Below, in pieces: positions 44,536 through 56,731 of a stretch of DNA of 64,000 nt. A model generated the notes under the pieces. It ran no database searches, was not told the origin of the DNA, and saw only the letters and a program-made list of their open reading frames with translations. The DNA is from Marasmius tenuissimus (lineage: Eukaryota; Basidiomycota; Agaricomycetes; Agaricales; Marasmiaceae). The stretch's first letter is position 1. Each line of letters starts with the position of its first letter. The DNA lies in assembly GCA_029532415.1 (NCBI GenBank), contig JAQOTA010000020.1, positions 248,001 through 312,000 on the forward strand, read 5' to 3'. A program made the translations under genes and the position numbers.

Positions 44536-47065
44536 TCAGCCATGGCCGAAAATTTACGGCCAAAGTGGGGCTTTTTGGTGGGGCAACTGCGCAATGCCGA
44601 ATCACGGCCATGGCTGTTTTGCGCAACAGGAATTTCGGCCATGGCCGTGTTGCGCAAGGTCCCTATTGATACCCATGTGCTGGATCTCATGTCCAATCGT
44701 TCTCTCCACAAGATGATGATGGTTACAGGGAAAGAGCTGTGCAAGTGTCCGAAGTGAACGTGACCCCCGAAAGAAAACAGCGACAACACATGACTCCATT
44801 CCGTCACACCTGTCTTCCTTCTTGTCGATATCTTGATGCCGTCAACTCCACCGGTGCCTCAAAACGACTTAAAAATCAGGCTCACTGAATTTGCACAACA
44901 GGTTTTCTTTTGTTTTGGCTACCACAACTCGCATTAGTAGATTGAATGACAGGAAAATGGCAGCGAGAACTCCTCACCGCCTGGAATATCATTGCTGAGT
45001 AGCACAATTACTCGAGGAAGCAATATGGCTTGTCTTATTATCCCTTTCACTTCCTCTATTCAGGAGGCGGCTGTGGTCACCGACACTCGCAGGAACTAAA
45101 TCAGAATATCCTCTAAGTCTGCTTATGACATGCATACGCGAGAGGTCGTGCATAAATCGGATCGTCCGGAAGGGACCTACTGTGTTTACACCCGTGAATG
45201 CTCTGTTAATCAGGCTCCTCTACCCAGTCGCCATTCTATACGTTTTGCACCCTTTCACCTGTCTCAAGACATGCTTATATAACCGAAGGCCAGCAGATTT
45301 CCAGAAAAGGTACGGGTTTCAAGACCTTGCGAGGACGGATTTTGTCTGAAAACTCTGAACAATAATGACTAGAGTCCCTTACCTTGGAGGAACCAGGAAT
45401 CGAACGCCATGAGGGTATGTTGTTCAAACCCCCTCTCTCGTTGTTAACTAAATTTTCACGAGTAGGTTCCCGTGAGACTGAATGAACACCAGATCCATAG
45501 AATTCGTCGCCTTGCTCGCTGGAGCGTCTTCTTATCCTTCCGCTGTGCATTGCCGTCATCCCCAGCATACGCTATCGCCGCTCATCTCTTCACCCGAGCC
45601 TCGAGGTAACCATGGTCTTTGTTGTCGTCGGCGCTCCGATCTGACAATGTTCTTGAAACAACCTCGCCGCCAAACTCAACCCTAGAGTGATTTAGGAACG
45701 GCTGTCTCCGTGCTAGAATGAGAGTTGTCACAGTGCGCTATCTGAATGACTTTGGTTTCTTGGTGTCTTCAAGGTACTCAGTACCATCACCCAATGCTCA
45801 TTCCACGAAGGTAACTGATTAGGTCTCCGCTGACTTGGAGGACTTTGAGTAGCTAGGGAAGCCTGAAGAAATCCCGGTATCCTTCATTTACCGCGATGTT
45901 CTGTTTGTGAGGCGGCTGATGACCACTTTCTTTGTTACCATACTACAGGTATAAGATGTTCGTGGCCCATCAGCAAAACAGGAAAAGTATGGAGGCATGA
46001 ATTCATGCAGCTCCATACCTCTGCCATATAGCGAGCCCAGAAAGTACTCACCGCTGGGTACCACACAATCCATCATATCCAAGAATGCGAGTCCTTGCAA
46101 CTCCTGAGCATCTGTCTGTGCTGATAACTTTCAAGAATCAATACTAGTCGGCTGAAGGTATACAAGGAGTCATTAGCCCGAAAGAAATGAAGGTAGACGA
46201 CCGCCCACTGTTTAATTCATCCACAAGTCGTAAATTTCCCTTGACACAACACTGACATGCATTGAGTTTGTCCCACAAAAAAACCGTGTCAGAAAAATGA
46301 ACAAACAGGTCAAAAATAGATAAAACTCGTACTCTGTGTGCGGATGAAGTCACAGCAAACATTGAGCTCGATGACACTGGCAGATGCAGCGAAGAAAAAA
46401 TGTCCGCGTCCCGACCCCGCTAGGGTAATGGGTTTGTGGTGTCCTGACAAGCCACTCGGAAGTTCCCGAGAAACTGTATAGTTTGGTCACGGGACCATAT
46501 AAGTAACTTGCACGGGCAGCAGTTTGTTTTCGAGTGCGAAGTTCACTTCATGCTTCATTTGTAGAATAGATACACTTACTGTAGCTCGCGCTAGGTTGGA
46601 ATTATAAGATTGTGAGGTTCCGGTTAAGTGGACTATGCATCCATACCTCCATACCTCCCAAACCTGCTCAGAGGTATGGACAGTTTCTTGAGAAATTGGC
46701 ATGGGGCGCATGGAGAAGACAAAATTTCCATGCATCCATGCGCCCCATACGCCTCATACATTTCCCGTTTTGCTGATGGGGTCGCCACTGTACGAGTTCA
46801 GGAATGCCTGAATGAGCTTCTTCAGCCCCGCATGAGCTCTGTACGTGGCTCGGATGACGCAGCTATGATGACCCTCAAAGCAAGTACGAGTACGGGATGA
46901 CAGTGTTACAGAGAAGGACAAATCTCGGCGTATCCTCGGCATTCTCAACACAATGGAGCACTGGGAGCCCAAGGTATATGTGTCATGAGGCAGAGGATGA
47001 AAGACCTTAGCAATGGGTGGCAAAAGACAAAGCAGCCTCGATAGTGTATCTGCACGAAAACTTCA
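44536..47065. other. Gene-poor stretch
   Basis: About 2.5 kb. It contains a direct repeat built on cggccatggc and ttgcgcaa (two units, about 44602-44660) and a small inverted repeat atggggcgcatgga / tccatgcgccccat (about 46704 and 46736). Minus frames at 45275-45568 and 46144-46377 are unrecognised. Confidence 0.4.
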
Positions 47066-47819
47066 TCACAACCTATCTCTGCTTCTCGAATATGAAACAT
47101 ACTCCGGAGGCTGATCAGCTACTTCTGCTTCCAAAACCGCCAATCTCCCCCTCATAGCACGCACCTCGGCACGCATAGCCGACAACTCAGACTCATTTGC
47201 TTCAGTACTCCCACTCGAAGGCTCCCCATCTGTTCTAGTGTGAGGCTGTTGGCTCTCGCTCTCCGGCGTGAGCTGGGAAGCGATTTGAGGCGACTGTCGA
47301 GCTAGTAAGGGATCATTTATGACCGAACCATTTAGAGGGGTTGTAGCTCTCGGAGCACCGGTCTTAGTGGAGGTTCTCGATCCGGTTGAAGCCAGTGTAT
47401 ATGGCGACTCGGTCGTTGAAAAGGGAAATGGCTCTATGATGGCTGGTGGCGTGCTCGAAGGAGATGAGGGTCGTGACGTGGTTTTCTCGTTCCGCTTTCC
47501 TGTAGGCATGGTTAACTCAAAATATGAGGTCTGATAAGATTCGGAAGCATAACATACGTTTCTTTCTCCAGAGAATAAGACAGATCACCCCGATGAGCAA
47601 GATGAGGACGCCTAAAGTGCTCGCCAATCCAGCGATTAGGCCTACATTTGTGTTATGAGTGGCAGAAGGAGGCCTGGTAAGATAGAGCGAGGTCAAAGTA
47701 CGAACTAAGGGCATTGATTGCGACACTCACTGGACGGAAGAAGGGAACTCAATATCCGGGAAAGTGACGGTACCGGGAAACGAGAGCTCGGAAGGAGATC
47801 CAAATGCTCCTGTTAACAT
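47066..47819 (-). CDS. Family-2 single-pass protein with PPEY tail
   Basis: Three exons, 47819-47731, 47673-47558 and 47499-47066, total 639 nt and 212 aa, fully open with GT-AG introns. The N-terminus is a short extracellular segment (ELSFPGTVTFPDIEFPSS), then HNTNVGLIAGLASTLGVLIL and LLIGVICLILW form the single span, followed by basic RKKRKRNEK. The tail has the family RPSSPSSTPPAIIEPFPF block, a Ser/Thr/Pro stretch, a helical heptad-like segment (MRAEVRAMRGRLAVLEAEV) and DQPPEYVSYSRSRDRL. PPEY is a candidate WW-domain ligand. There is no obvious cleaved signal peptide, so the span probably acts as signal anchor. This is the cleanest family-2 copy and the best reference for the others. Confidence 0.8.
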
Positions 47820-48598
47820 TGTGCTACTCAACGCCAGGTTGTTCGTGGTTGCGGGTGCTGGGGCCAAGGGGTCTTAATGGCAGTGGTGTAGATTGAGGTG
47901 AGGAGGTCACAAATGACGAGCCAAGGACTTGCAGCGGGACCATGTCATTCCGATGATGCCAGCGGTAGCCTGGTCTTTGCAAGGTTTGATAAATCGTCAG
48001 CTGCTCTTCTCGGCTGCCATCAACCCAAGATGACGTTCTCAGCACACAATTGTACACTAATAGCTCCAAGCAACGTGCACCTGTATTGGCCTCTCTGCCA
48101 ATCAAACACCATCTTCCAGAGATTCAACCGATCCAAGACCTCTATTGAGGCTTATGTGCACCATTGTCGTCGTTCTGGACGTGAAATAAATTCCAGCTTG
48201 GGAACGGGGTGTAGAAAGAGAGAAAGGTCGCCATTATAAAAAAAACCTTTCGCTCGGAGCTCGAAGAGCGATTCTTGGAGCAAGACCACGGTAGCTGCAT
48301 AAGGGTGAGTCGCATAGGTGAATCCATATAAAGCCAAGGGAGTGACACCCTGGTATCCCTCTGTTCGGCAGAAGCACCTACGTCAAGATGTCTTGGTTCC
48401 CGGGAATCTCCTGGCTCAGAGCCACCAAGTTGCTCCGCACCCTCGGCACGAGGTCTATCTCGCCACAAGGCCTATAGCTCAAGGTTATCTACCACCTATT
48501 ATGTCAGTTCCAAAGATGAATTACGATCGGGCTCATAGAGCCTATCGAATCCCCAAGTCGTGTTTGAAGCGCCGGTGATTGAGCACCAGGGAACGTTA
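47820..48598. other. Intergenic, nothing recognised
   Basis: About 0.8 kb between the family-2 gene and the mariner element. Frames 47898-48239 plus and 48142-48468 minus overlap and show no domain. Confidence 0.4.
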
Positions 48599-49423
48599 CA
48601 GCTCTTTCCGGAACTTAGGGCGCGGGCGTTTTTTTTTTCTCGCGCGAGCCCAAATACAGGGAAAACACTGTGATTTTTAGGGCTCGTAAATAGATATAAA
48701 TCTGTGCCGGACATATACCGCTCTTGACAGAAAAATCAGGGCTTTCGGCTGATATAATTTTCGTGGTTGTCAGTGTGGAGGAAGGGTGGCAGCGAGCTCA
48801 TCGTTGTTCACAGTGCTCGGGGATCGTGAGAACTTTGACCTGGACGTGTCTCTTATGGTTCTTAGCTTCTTACCACCATCATGCCTCAGAAATAACTGAT
48901 CATTCCTGTTCGCCGCCACTATTCCTCTGACCTCAAGAGGAGGGTAATCTATCAGCGGGAGATTCTGGGCCACAAGTTACAAGTTACAACACCACAGATA
49001 TAGCAATTTTGCTGGATATACCAACTCGGGTGATTCAGAGGGTTATCGAGCTCTGGAGAACAACAGGAGAGGTTTTCCGGGACGGTTTTTGCCTTTCACG
49101 CATGGGTTGGGTCGGGATGGTGAGAGAGAAGAACGAGAAATACAGAGGACGCGTCAACGCGACTACGCTTTGGGTCAAAGTTCCCACAATCCCTGAGCTC
49201 CCTGAGCACTGTGAACAACAATGAGCTCGCTGCCACCCTTCCTCCACACTGACAACCACGAAAATTATATCAGCCGAAAGCCCTGATTTTTCTGTCAAGA
49301 GCGATATATGTCCGGTACAGATTTATATCTATTTACGAGCCCTCAAAATCACACAGTGTTTTCCCTGTATCTGGGCTCGCGCGGGAAAAAAAAATCCCGC
49401 GCCCTAAGTTCCGGAAAGAGCTG
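48599..49423. mobile_element. Tc1/mariner deletion derivative, 825 bp
   Basis: TA flanks both ends (48597-48598 and 49424-49425). The ends are CAGCTCTTTCCGGAACTTAG and its complement, and inverted-repeat arms extend about 245 bp (to about 48845 and from about 49170). Inside, 48911-49083 on the plus strand encodes the N-terminal helix-turn-helix of a transposase. The catalytic DDE part is missing, so it is non-autonomous. Confidence 0.82.
48911..49083 (+). pseudogene. Transposase N-terminal helix-turn-helix remnant
   Basis: YSSDLKRRVIYQREILG, then after a frameshift near 48975-48995 (a duplicated acaagtt) DIAILLDIPTRVIQRVIELW and RTTGEVFRD. This matches the start of fungal Tc1/mariner transposases (DNA-binding part that contacts the TIR). 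Lies between the two arms of the element. Confidence 0.7.
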
Positions 49424-50042
49424 TAATTTGCTCTGGACTGGCCCTTAGTCGAGAGAGCAATGAGAAGATGTTTGTGACGGCTGATGTGACTTGTTTTTGG
49501 TGGCACGCTGTCACTAAATACATTCAACGCCCCCAATTTTCACTGTTTCTCTATTATATCGCTCCCTTTGGTTTAATCAAGCAAAACTAAAGACAATTTA
49601 CGCCAAGGATGTTGAGGCAGAACAATATGGAGTACTGGATTGTGGACATGGCCGAAGACCCGAAAAAAGATGGCACAAATGGACGATCTAAGTACGTTCC
49701 GATTGCTGGGAAATACACCTCTTGGTCGTCTGGCGCAAATTTCTCACGTTCGGTACGCATTTTCCAGATCTATCTTCGCAAAGGGCATGTGGATCACGGA
49801 CGGTGGATGTGGGTCGATCCAATGAATTCTTGCAGTCAGTCCCCGAGTCAGGTCAACTCAAATACATTACTGATGGCCTTCACAATCCTACCATACCAAA
49901 GGCAACCCACCGAGCGGGTTCGTATCTACTCGTGGATATACGCTGCTCCGGCTTTTGTATCACAAGTTTCCCTTACTCGAGCGAGGAGGTTAACACCAAG
50001 AAGTAGACCAATCAACTTGATGTTTCGCCCGCGAGAGATCCG
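49424..50042. other. Intergenic, nothing recognised
   Basis: About 0.6 kb. The plus frame 49609-50079 is open but overlaps the end of the family-2 gene and has no recognised motif. Confidence 0.4.
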
Positions 50043-50790
50043 TTACTCACTACTCCTACTTGTATACGACGAAACGTAATCCGAAGGCTGGATGGTCACC
50101 TCTGCCTCCAAGACCGCCAACCTTGTTTTCATGGCAACCATTTCAGCGAGCATCTCGGTGCGCATGGCAGAGAACTCGGCTTTGATTACCGGACCGCTTT
50201 CATTGGAAAACCTCGACTCCGTCTCGGCGTGGAGCTGCTCGTTCTTATTCTCGAGAAGAGCATACATAAGAATGTTTTGATGTGAATCTTGAGAGGGCAA
50301 GCTACCGTCTGAGGCCGAAACCCTGCGCGGGGTCATATTACGAGTAACGCCCTTGGAGAACGTGCTGGGTCCGATCGAGGCAAAGTTGAGTGACTTGGTT
50401 ATTTCGGATGGAAAAGGCACTACGATGGGTAGTGGAGGCCTCGAAAGAGAGAAATAATGTGCAATTGTTGTGCTGTGCAACCTGCCTATGGGTGGGTCTT
50501 CTTCAGAATGTGACAGTGGGTCGCAAGATTTCAGAAAACAACGCACGTCTTTTCCTCCTCCAAATAAGATAAAATCAGGATGAGGATAGCAAGGATTGCG
50601 ACAGCACTGACTGCTCCAGCTATTATGCCTATGTCTGCTTTATGCGTGTCCGGAGAAGTAAGTCTGTCCAGAAAAAGACAGATTAGAATTCAGGAATTGT
50701 GCGACTCTTACTGAGTTGTTACACAGGGAGGGATGGTCTCGGAGCCGGTTGTTGTACTGAAGATTGTTGACCTGGACGCGATCCACTAGA
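50043..50790 (-). pseudogene. Family-2 single-pass protein, membrane exon frameshifted
   Basis: The last exon 50485-50043 encodes the family tail: RPPLPIVVPFPSE, then MRTEMLAEMVAMKTRLAVLE and TIQPSDYVSSYTSRSSE. The PPxY is changed to PSDY, so the WW-ligand site would be lost. The membrane exon 50663-50547 is 117 nt against 116 in the clean paralogue at 47 kb. Reading goes from ADIGIIAGAVSAVAILAIL into EEEK instead of the expected WRRKR, so one extra base breaks the frame at the stop-transfer region. A first exon ends at 50712 (SETIPPCVTT). Probably a recent pseudogene or a sequence error. Confidence 0.6.
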
Positions 50791-53700
50791 GTACTGATTG
50801 TCGTAGTGTCTGTCAGAGGTGTGCTGGGGTCTCTACTTCCCCCTGAGTTTTCACGTCCCCCTGAATGGTTTCCACTCCCCCATCGATTTCTATTTCCCCA
50901 TTGGTTTCTACTGAATCCCCCAAAGCTTCTACTTCCTCCTACTCCCCCGTCGGGGTATGAATCCAGTTATCGCATAGCAACCCTAGAGCTTCTAGGGAAG
51001 TGGGAGTTTTTGAAACAGCAATAGGCAGCTTCCGGGCGGTTTCAGCACGGTTAAACATACGCATCATAATCTTGTCGTCGACCATCACGGCAAAATATCA
51101 GTGAGTCAAAAGAAGCAATCACGCGGTCAAAAGCCTACCTGGAAGGCTCAAGAAGAGCCGAAACAGAGCCTCCGACTGCTGCCATTCGACGCCCGATTAT
51201 TGGGGCCAAAAGGTTATTAGATGGTAGTGATGTTTTCAGTGAGGCGGGTGCCCATTTGACAAGAGAGAGACTTGTATGGAGTGTTCAATTACATTGATGA
51301 TTTGTTTGTGGTTGCTCAGGACCAGGTGGGTGTTGAAATTTGAAAGGTTATGTAAATACATCTTCCAATGCATCTCGAGCTGACCTTGTTCGTTGCCATC
51401 AAAACAGGATGGTATTTCCAGCGTCTATCAGTACTCAACCCTAGTCTCGTGTTACCAGACTGACGATATACGCTGACGATCGCAAGCGATGTGCGTATAT
51501 GTAACCCACAGCTCATTTCCGGTCAGACCCATGGTAGTTCCCTTCTGTTTCATCCCACAAATAGTACACTTTGGTCAGACTTTCATAGACTTTCTCAGAG
51601 AACGTTCACCGGAAGATCTTCAAGGACACATGATTCTGACGTTTAAAAGGTTTAGTAAGGTGGCTTTTTCTCAATGGTATTCGAAGATCTTGAGTCGTTG
51701 GTTCAGAGGGTGGCTGCGGAGAAAAGTGCCGTCCCGGCGTTTGGACCGATCAACGCAGCGTAACTTTGCAAGTTACTCCACATGACGTAGCCCTCTTTTG
51801 CCTTGATCGCCGTTTTGCCGCCATGACCGACTGCCATGTACATTACGCCCTCGATCATCACTGGTTCATTGGTTTATCAACTTCGGGTGCGCACACCAAC
51901 AATGGACGAAACAAGCTAGGTCAAATCGATGCGTTGGGTTATGGAAGTGGTTGTTACTCGAGAACCGGGGGAGATAAAAAGTTACGAAGGGGTTGAGACG
52001 TCGGATGCCCTACACGGCCAGACGTTAGTTTGTGTCCAATCCGAATTCAGCTTTGAGACAAAATCCAAACTGCGCAACCCGGTTCTTGTCCGGAATCCGT
52101 TGGAAATTCACTAAATTTTGGGCTCAACTCGGAAACTGGGAAAATGTGAAAAAGTAACTGCAAATATGATGTCATCACCTGTGCAAAGTGAAGTCGGCAC
52201 GTCCTGCCAGACGGCAAGTTGCCTGCGCTCACTGCTCACAAATTGGCCCTTCAAGCCGCTCGAATGTTGTCGCTTCTGCGGCAGCCAAGCAATAGCTACA
52301 ACTATCATCTCAGTTTTCTTTTTTGACATTTTTTCATTTGAGATACGAGCTGTGCTCGAAAGAAATTGAACGAAGTTGATTCAAATGTTGGACGCGACGC
52401 GTGTAGCAGATCATGTGATGAGAGTATTATGTCAGGTTGAACTTTTGACTTGAAAGTTTTGTGTCTTCTTCCCTCAACACCACCACGGTCCCTTGCACAA
52501 GGCTGGCCATCTTTCAGCTCCGGTGGACTGCTGTTCTACTCTCTGCTCGGTGTTATTAGGTCTCAAGCTCAAGTTTAATCTCAAGGCTTTGCTCAGTCAG
52601 CCTTGAACTTAACAGTCATCTGTCCCTTGAACGTCGTCCTAAGCCAGACTCAGAATCTTAATTGCTCAGGCCCCAAAGTCTTTGTTAACATCAACACCTC
52701 AAGCTTCAAGCTTCAAGTCTCGCCCTCGCTCATCGACCTCACATGACCTCCATTCCCATATTGGATTTGAGCAACGATAACATCATCTTTGTCGCTCGCC
52801 CCCGCTGATGATTGGTTTGGAGACGATATGGCTTTGGAGCTTCGAACTACTCGTCAGTGCCTATTAATTATATTTTACCTTTACTGACCGCATTCTTGCA
52901 GGATCAGACAAACTAGCACTTGTAGGACCTCATCGTGTGTTTACTGTTCCTTGCTCGGTGTTGTTCCCTTTGCTGATTGGTTGAGTTTCCAGGTCTCTCG
53001 AGAACACGTTCAGCCTCAATACGCGTTGAAGATGCATTGGTACCTTTGTTGCTCTCTATGTAGTACACTGTACAGTAGCCGTTACAGTGGAATGGTTATT
53101 TGCTGGTTGATTCCTGTATTATGACAGAAAAGGAAAGCAGATCTGAAGTGGGGGTGGATCTGGAAGCGGCATGACTGGAATTCGTAGAAATTTGGGATAT
53201 ATCCCAAATAATAGCGAATTTGAAATTCCTAATTCTGTGTTCAAACCGGGCGGAACCAGGTTTTCACCCGAGTCGAGAAAAGTCAGATTTAAACCGGGTG
53301 AAACGTCCGGCTGTGTAGGTAGGTCTTGATTACTATGATGCCCTCATTCTGTTTGACTCTATGACTCACAATATGCCAAAAGCAACTCCCCTCTCCCTAT
53401 CCAGCCATTCTACACCAGTATGCGAAATTATGACTGGGTCTCGGCTTCGGCGGTGTGATCGCTGGTTTCAAGCTCCCTGGGCCCCTCCAATTCTCTCCTT
53501 GACTCGATGCTGTCTTCTACGCTCGCCGTTGGGTAAAAACCTTTCTATACTCTCCATAGCCGCCCAAAATTCTCGTGCATTCAGCACCTCCTCTGGAATA
53601 TACTGTCTACCGTTCCTCGTGCGAGACAATCACCCATACTTTCGAGCCAACCACTTACTCAAATGGAAACAGTTCTGTACCGTTGTCGAACCCACACACC

Positions 53701-54204
53701 ATCGAGACGCCGCCTGGGAGGCCCCACCCACAGTTTCTTTGAGTACTCTCAGTGGTCCGTTAATCATGCACCGTATGAACGGCCCGGACTGTTTTGGAGT
53801 CGTGATTCGTCTCAAAAGCCATAACGATACCATTGATCTTGTTGGTGACGGACCTCTTAGAATACGAGAATCCCAAGGGGATGAGGATGCGCTTTGCTAA
53901 ATTTTTTTTCGATGGGCGAGAGAGAAAAGGTATGGTCTCGAGGGAGGATGAAGGGAACAATTATCGAGGTTTCTGACATTCTGAGTGCCTTTCGAAAAGA
54001 ATTGCTACGGGATAGCTTCCTGGCGAGGATCCTGATCTGATGCTGAAGTTGGCAATTTGTTGGTACTATTCGCGTCCGATAGCTCTCGATGGGTAGCCAT
54101 AGGTCGCTCCCAGGGAGAAACACATCGGAATATATCTTTTGTGTATTGCTTGAGAAATCACATAATTCACAGTTACAGTAAGTAAATGGCAATATTATCG
54201 ATGC
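50791..54204. other. Gene-poor stretch
   Basis: About 3.4 kb. At about 51260-51342 (plus) there is a short frame ERDLYGVFNYIDDLFVVAQD that looks like an RT active-site remnant. The plus frame 53361-53900 is long but unrecognised; another frame at 53437-53530 reads GLGFGGVIAGFKLPGP, a Gly-rich membrane-like piece. No complete gene supported. Confidence 0.4.
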
Positions 54205-55378
54205 TCAACTCCAACTGGCTGCCGGTTTTTTCCAGGACGGCGGCGGTGGATATTCGTGTTCCGACCATGAAGCAACCTCGTGGTTAGGTAAGTTGCCTAG
54301 ATCAACTGTGACCGGGCGTGTCGTCCGTGAGTGCAAAGAACCGCAATCGTCTTCTGGGAGGTCTCGATCCCATTTGAGCCAACCCACTCCTATGGTATAC
54401 GTCTCATCCTTTACACGTCGAATGGTCGAATCCGGGGCCCTAATTCTTGGCCTATTCTCCGTATCCTCTGTACTCCTGGCCCGCGACAGCGAAGCAAAGC
54501 TGATTGACATCCACTTTGGTCTTCCAACGTCCACCTCTCGGTCTCCCCACTTTCTCATCAACCTTGCAAATACCACCGGAAAATTGCACACCACCAATCC
54601 AACGCATACCTCCACGTACGCAGAGATGAGTTCTTCCACCCTCATTTCGATGATGATGAATGTGGCGTGGGGAATGGATACGGCTGTTGTGATGATAGCG
54701 GTTGAGAAAATCCAAGTCAGTCGACGACGAAGGGAACGAGTTGAAAGGGTCTGGATCATGCGAATGGGAGTAAAGACAAGGATCAAATCCGATAGAAAGT
54801 CGGCTATGCGTTTGATTTGGGGTTAGGGTGCATATATAATCCGCTCGAGAGATGTTGAACGCACTAACAACCTGGAAGATCACCACCTGCTTCGACAAGA
54901 TACAATTCGCTTTCTCCAGCTCCTTCCATCTCGTGACAGCATTCCCCGGTTCACATACCCAAAACAGTTGGCACACGAGGAGGACTAATATGACAACGAA
55001 CACTCCAGAGACGAAGTATAGCACCTTCTTTGTACTATACTTGACCCCAAATCCAAATCTATACTCCAATGGATGAACCCTGATGATCGAAAACAAGAGG
55101 CTCAACCTTCCCAGCCACAAAACGCTGTAGAACGAACTAGCCATCAGGTAGTACGCCGCTATCACCGTTTTCTGATTCACAGCATCTGAGCTGTGGACGA
55201 ATGTACTGGCAACCATGATCAGGAGAGACAGGCCGGAGAGGAGGGCAAAAAGGTCGTCTGCCCAATATTGGGATTGGCGTATGTAGAGACGATAGGCTGT
55301 TGAAAGAAGTGCGGGAATGGCACAAATGACCGAGGCTATACCGATGGCGACGCCAGAGTCTTTTGGATCGAGAGGCAT
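54205..55378 (-). CDS. Rhodopsin-like fungal integral membrane protein
   Basis: Two exons, 55378-54865 and 54803-54205, with a 61-bp GT-AG intron, give 1113 nt and a fully open 370-aa protein. I chose the ATG at 55376-55378 (MPLDPKDSG). Spans: VAIGIASVICAIPALLSTAY; ADDLFALLSGLSLLIMVAS; YYLMASSFYSVLWLGRLSLL; VLYFVSGVFVVILVLLVCQL; FLSDLILVFTPIRMI; FSTAIITTAVSIPHATFIII; VEVCVGLVVCNFPVVFARL. The QYWADD and LGRLSLLFSIIRVHP motifs with WVCEP and CNFPVV resemble the fungal rhodopsin-domain family of integral membrane proteins of mostly unknown ligand. No retinal Lys can be claimed. The Pro/Trp-rich C-tail is cytoplasmic. It is unrelated to the nine-exon family 1 and appears single copy here. Confidence 0.82.
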
Positions 55379-56731
55379 GGGGTCCGAGCTAAAATATCCC
55401 TCCAAGAGGCTCGCGCTTACCTAGTTATAAGGTCTTCAAAGCTCGGGTTTCAACCGAAGAATACGGAAAGGTTTATTGTTGTGCCGGAAAGCGCGCTGTA
55501 TGGAGGTTCCAGGGACTCGGGATGAACTAAATCACTGACGGTATGGTGAATGTTCGATGACTTCATCATGGTTGAACGGGCTCTATGCGTTGAAAGAATC
55601 GATTTTACCATTGTTCCGACTGTCCGGTATCAGATTCTTATGATCCCCAGTGTCATGGGGTTTCATAGAGTTACGGACGCTAGGTGACTATTTTTCTTCG
55701 GGACTTTTCACGCAGCACTCGGGGAGATAGAAAAATTGGGGATTGGCGTTCTAATGGGTTGAGAGAGATGAAGCCTATATGGTCATTTGTTATCAATTGT
55801 GTCGACGGCCTGTTGAATCAAAATCGGCTGTCAGCTCGATCCATTTTTGGCTCCCCTTATTACCTCCTACTTTCAAAACACACGAGTGGATCCTCGGTTA
55901 TTACGATGAATAACCGACATTGGTGATTGTCTGTGATTGTGGCACCCTGGAAGTCAGGTGTCCTATCTGTTTGGGATTCCGGCGAGTATTTTGTCGCAAA
56001 CGTTCGTGGAGTAGTTGAACGTGCGATGATACGCGAAATGATGCGCTTCCTAGATCCCCAAAGCTCGAGGATTTGACATCTGACAATGTGAGAGCGTCGT
56101 TTCCTTTGGGATACGAAAATTGGGAGATGGAGGGACTTGGAAAGTGTTGCAATAACAGGCTCACCGTCCAAAGGACTCCGGGCATAGAGCATAACGTGGC
56201 TGCAAAAAAAAATAAATGACACTTAGTACTTAGGTAAGTACGGATCGTGACTTCAATTTGGTTAGTGGGCAGGGAAGATGCAGGCGAGACATTGTGCCGA
56301 ACACTAAGCCAGACTGGGAATAAGTAACAGTCATCTCGAGAAGGGGGAAAGAAATGCCGGGCCCATGATGATGCGATCAGTGATGGCGACTATGGGGGAA
56401 GTGCTGCTCAGGTCACGGTGTGATTGGGACGAATGGTTCTCCCGGTCGACACATACATATTGTACGTCCACAACTGTAATCTGTTCCCTTACACAACGAT
56501 CTGCTGTTCAAAGTGGTCTCGTGATTTCTAAGTAGACGGGATCGAAAAGGGCCAAAAGAAATGGCGGGAATCTCTCTTTTTGTTCTATCTCATGCCTCAG
56601 CGAGCGTCCCGATAGGCTTGACATTAGTTATCGGGCGGTAGCAAGGAGGTTCTCTCGTTTCAGAAGCCGAGCGTCGAAGCAAAATGCTTTCCTCCTAATC
56701 TGGTATTGACTTGGACCACTGCTTAGGTTCC
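55379..56731. other. Intergenic, nothing recognised
   Basis: About 1.35 kb. Frames 55684-55926 plus and 55860-56222 minus are open without motifs. Confidence 0.4.

Noticed and set aside
53361..53900. 179-aa plus frame as a gene
   Set aside because: Long but with no domain; a different frame inside it shows the Gly-rich membrane-like piece, so reading is uncertain.
54293..54826. 177-aa plus frame opposite the rhodopsin-like gene
   Set aside because: Shadow of exon 2 of the intact minus-strand gene.
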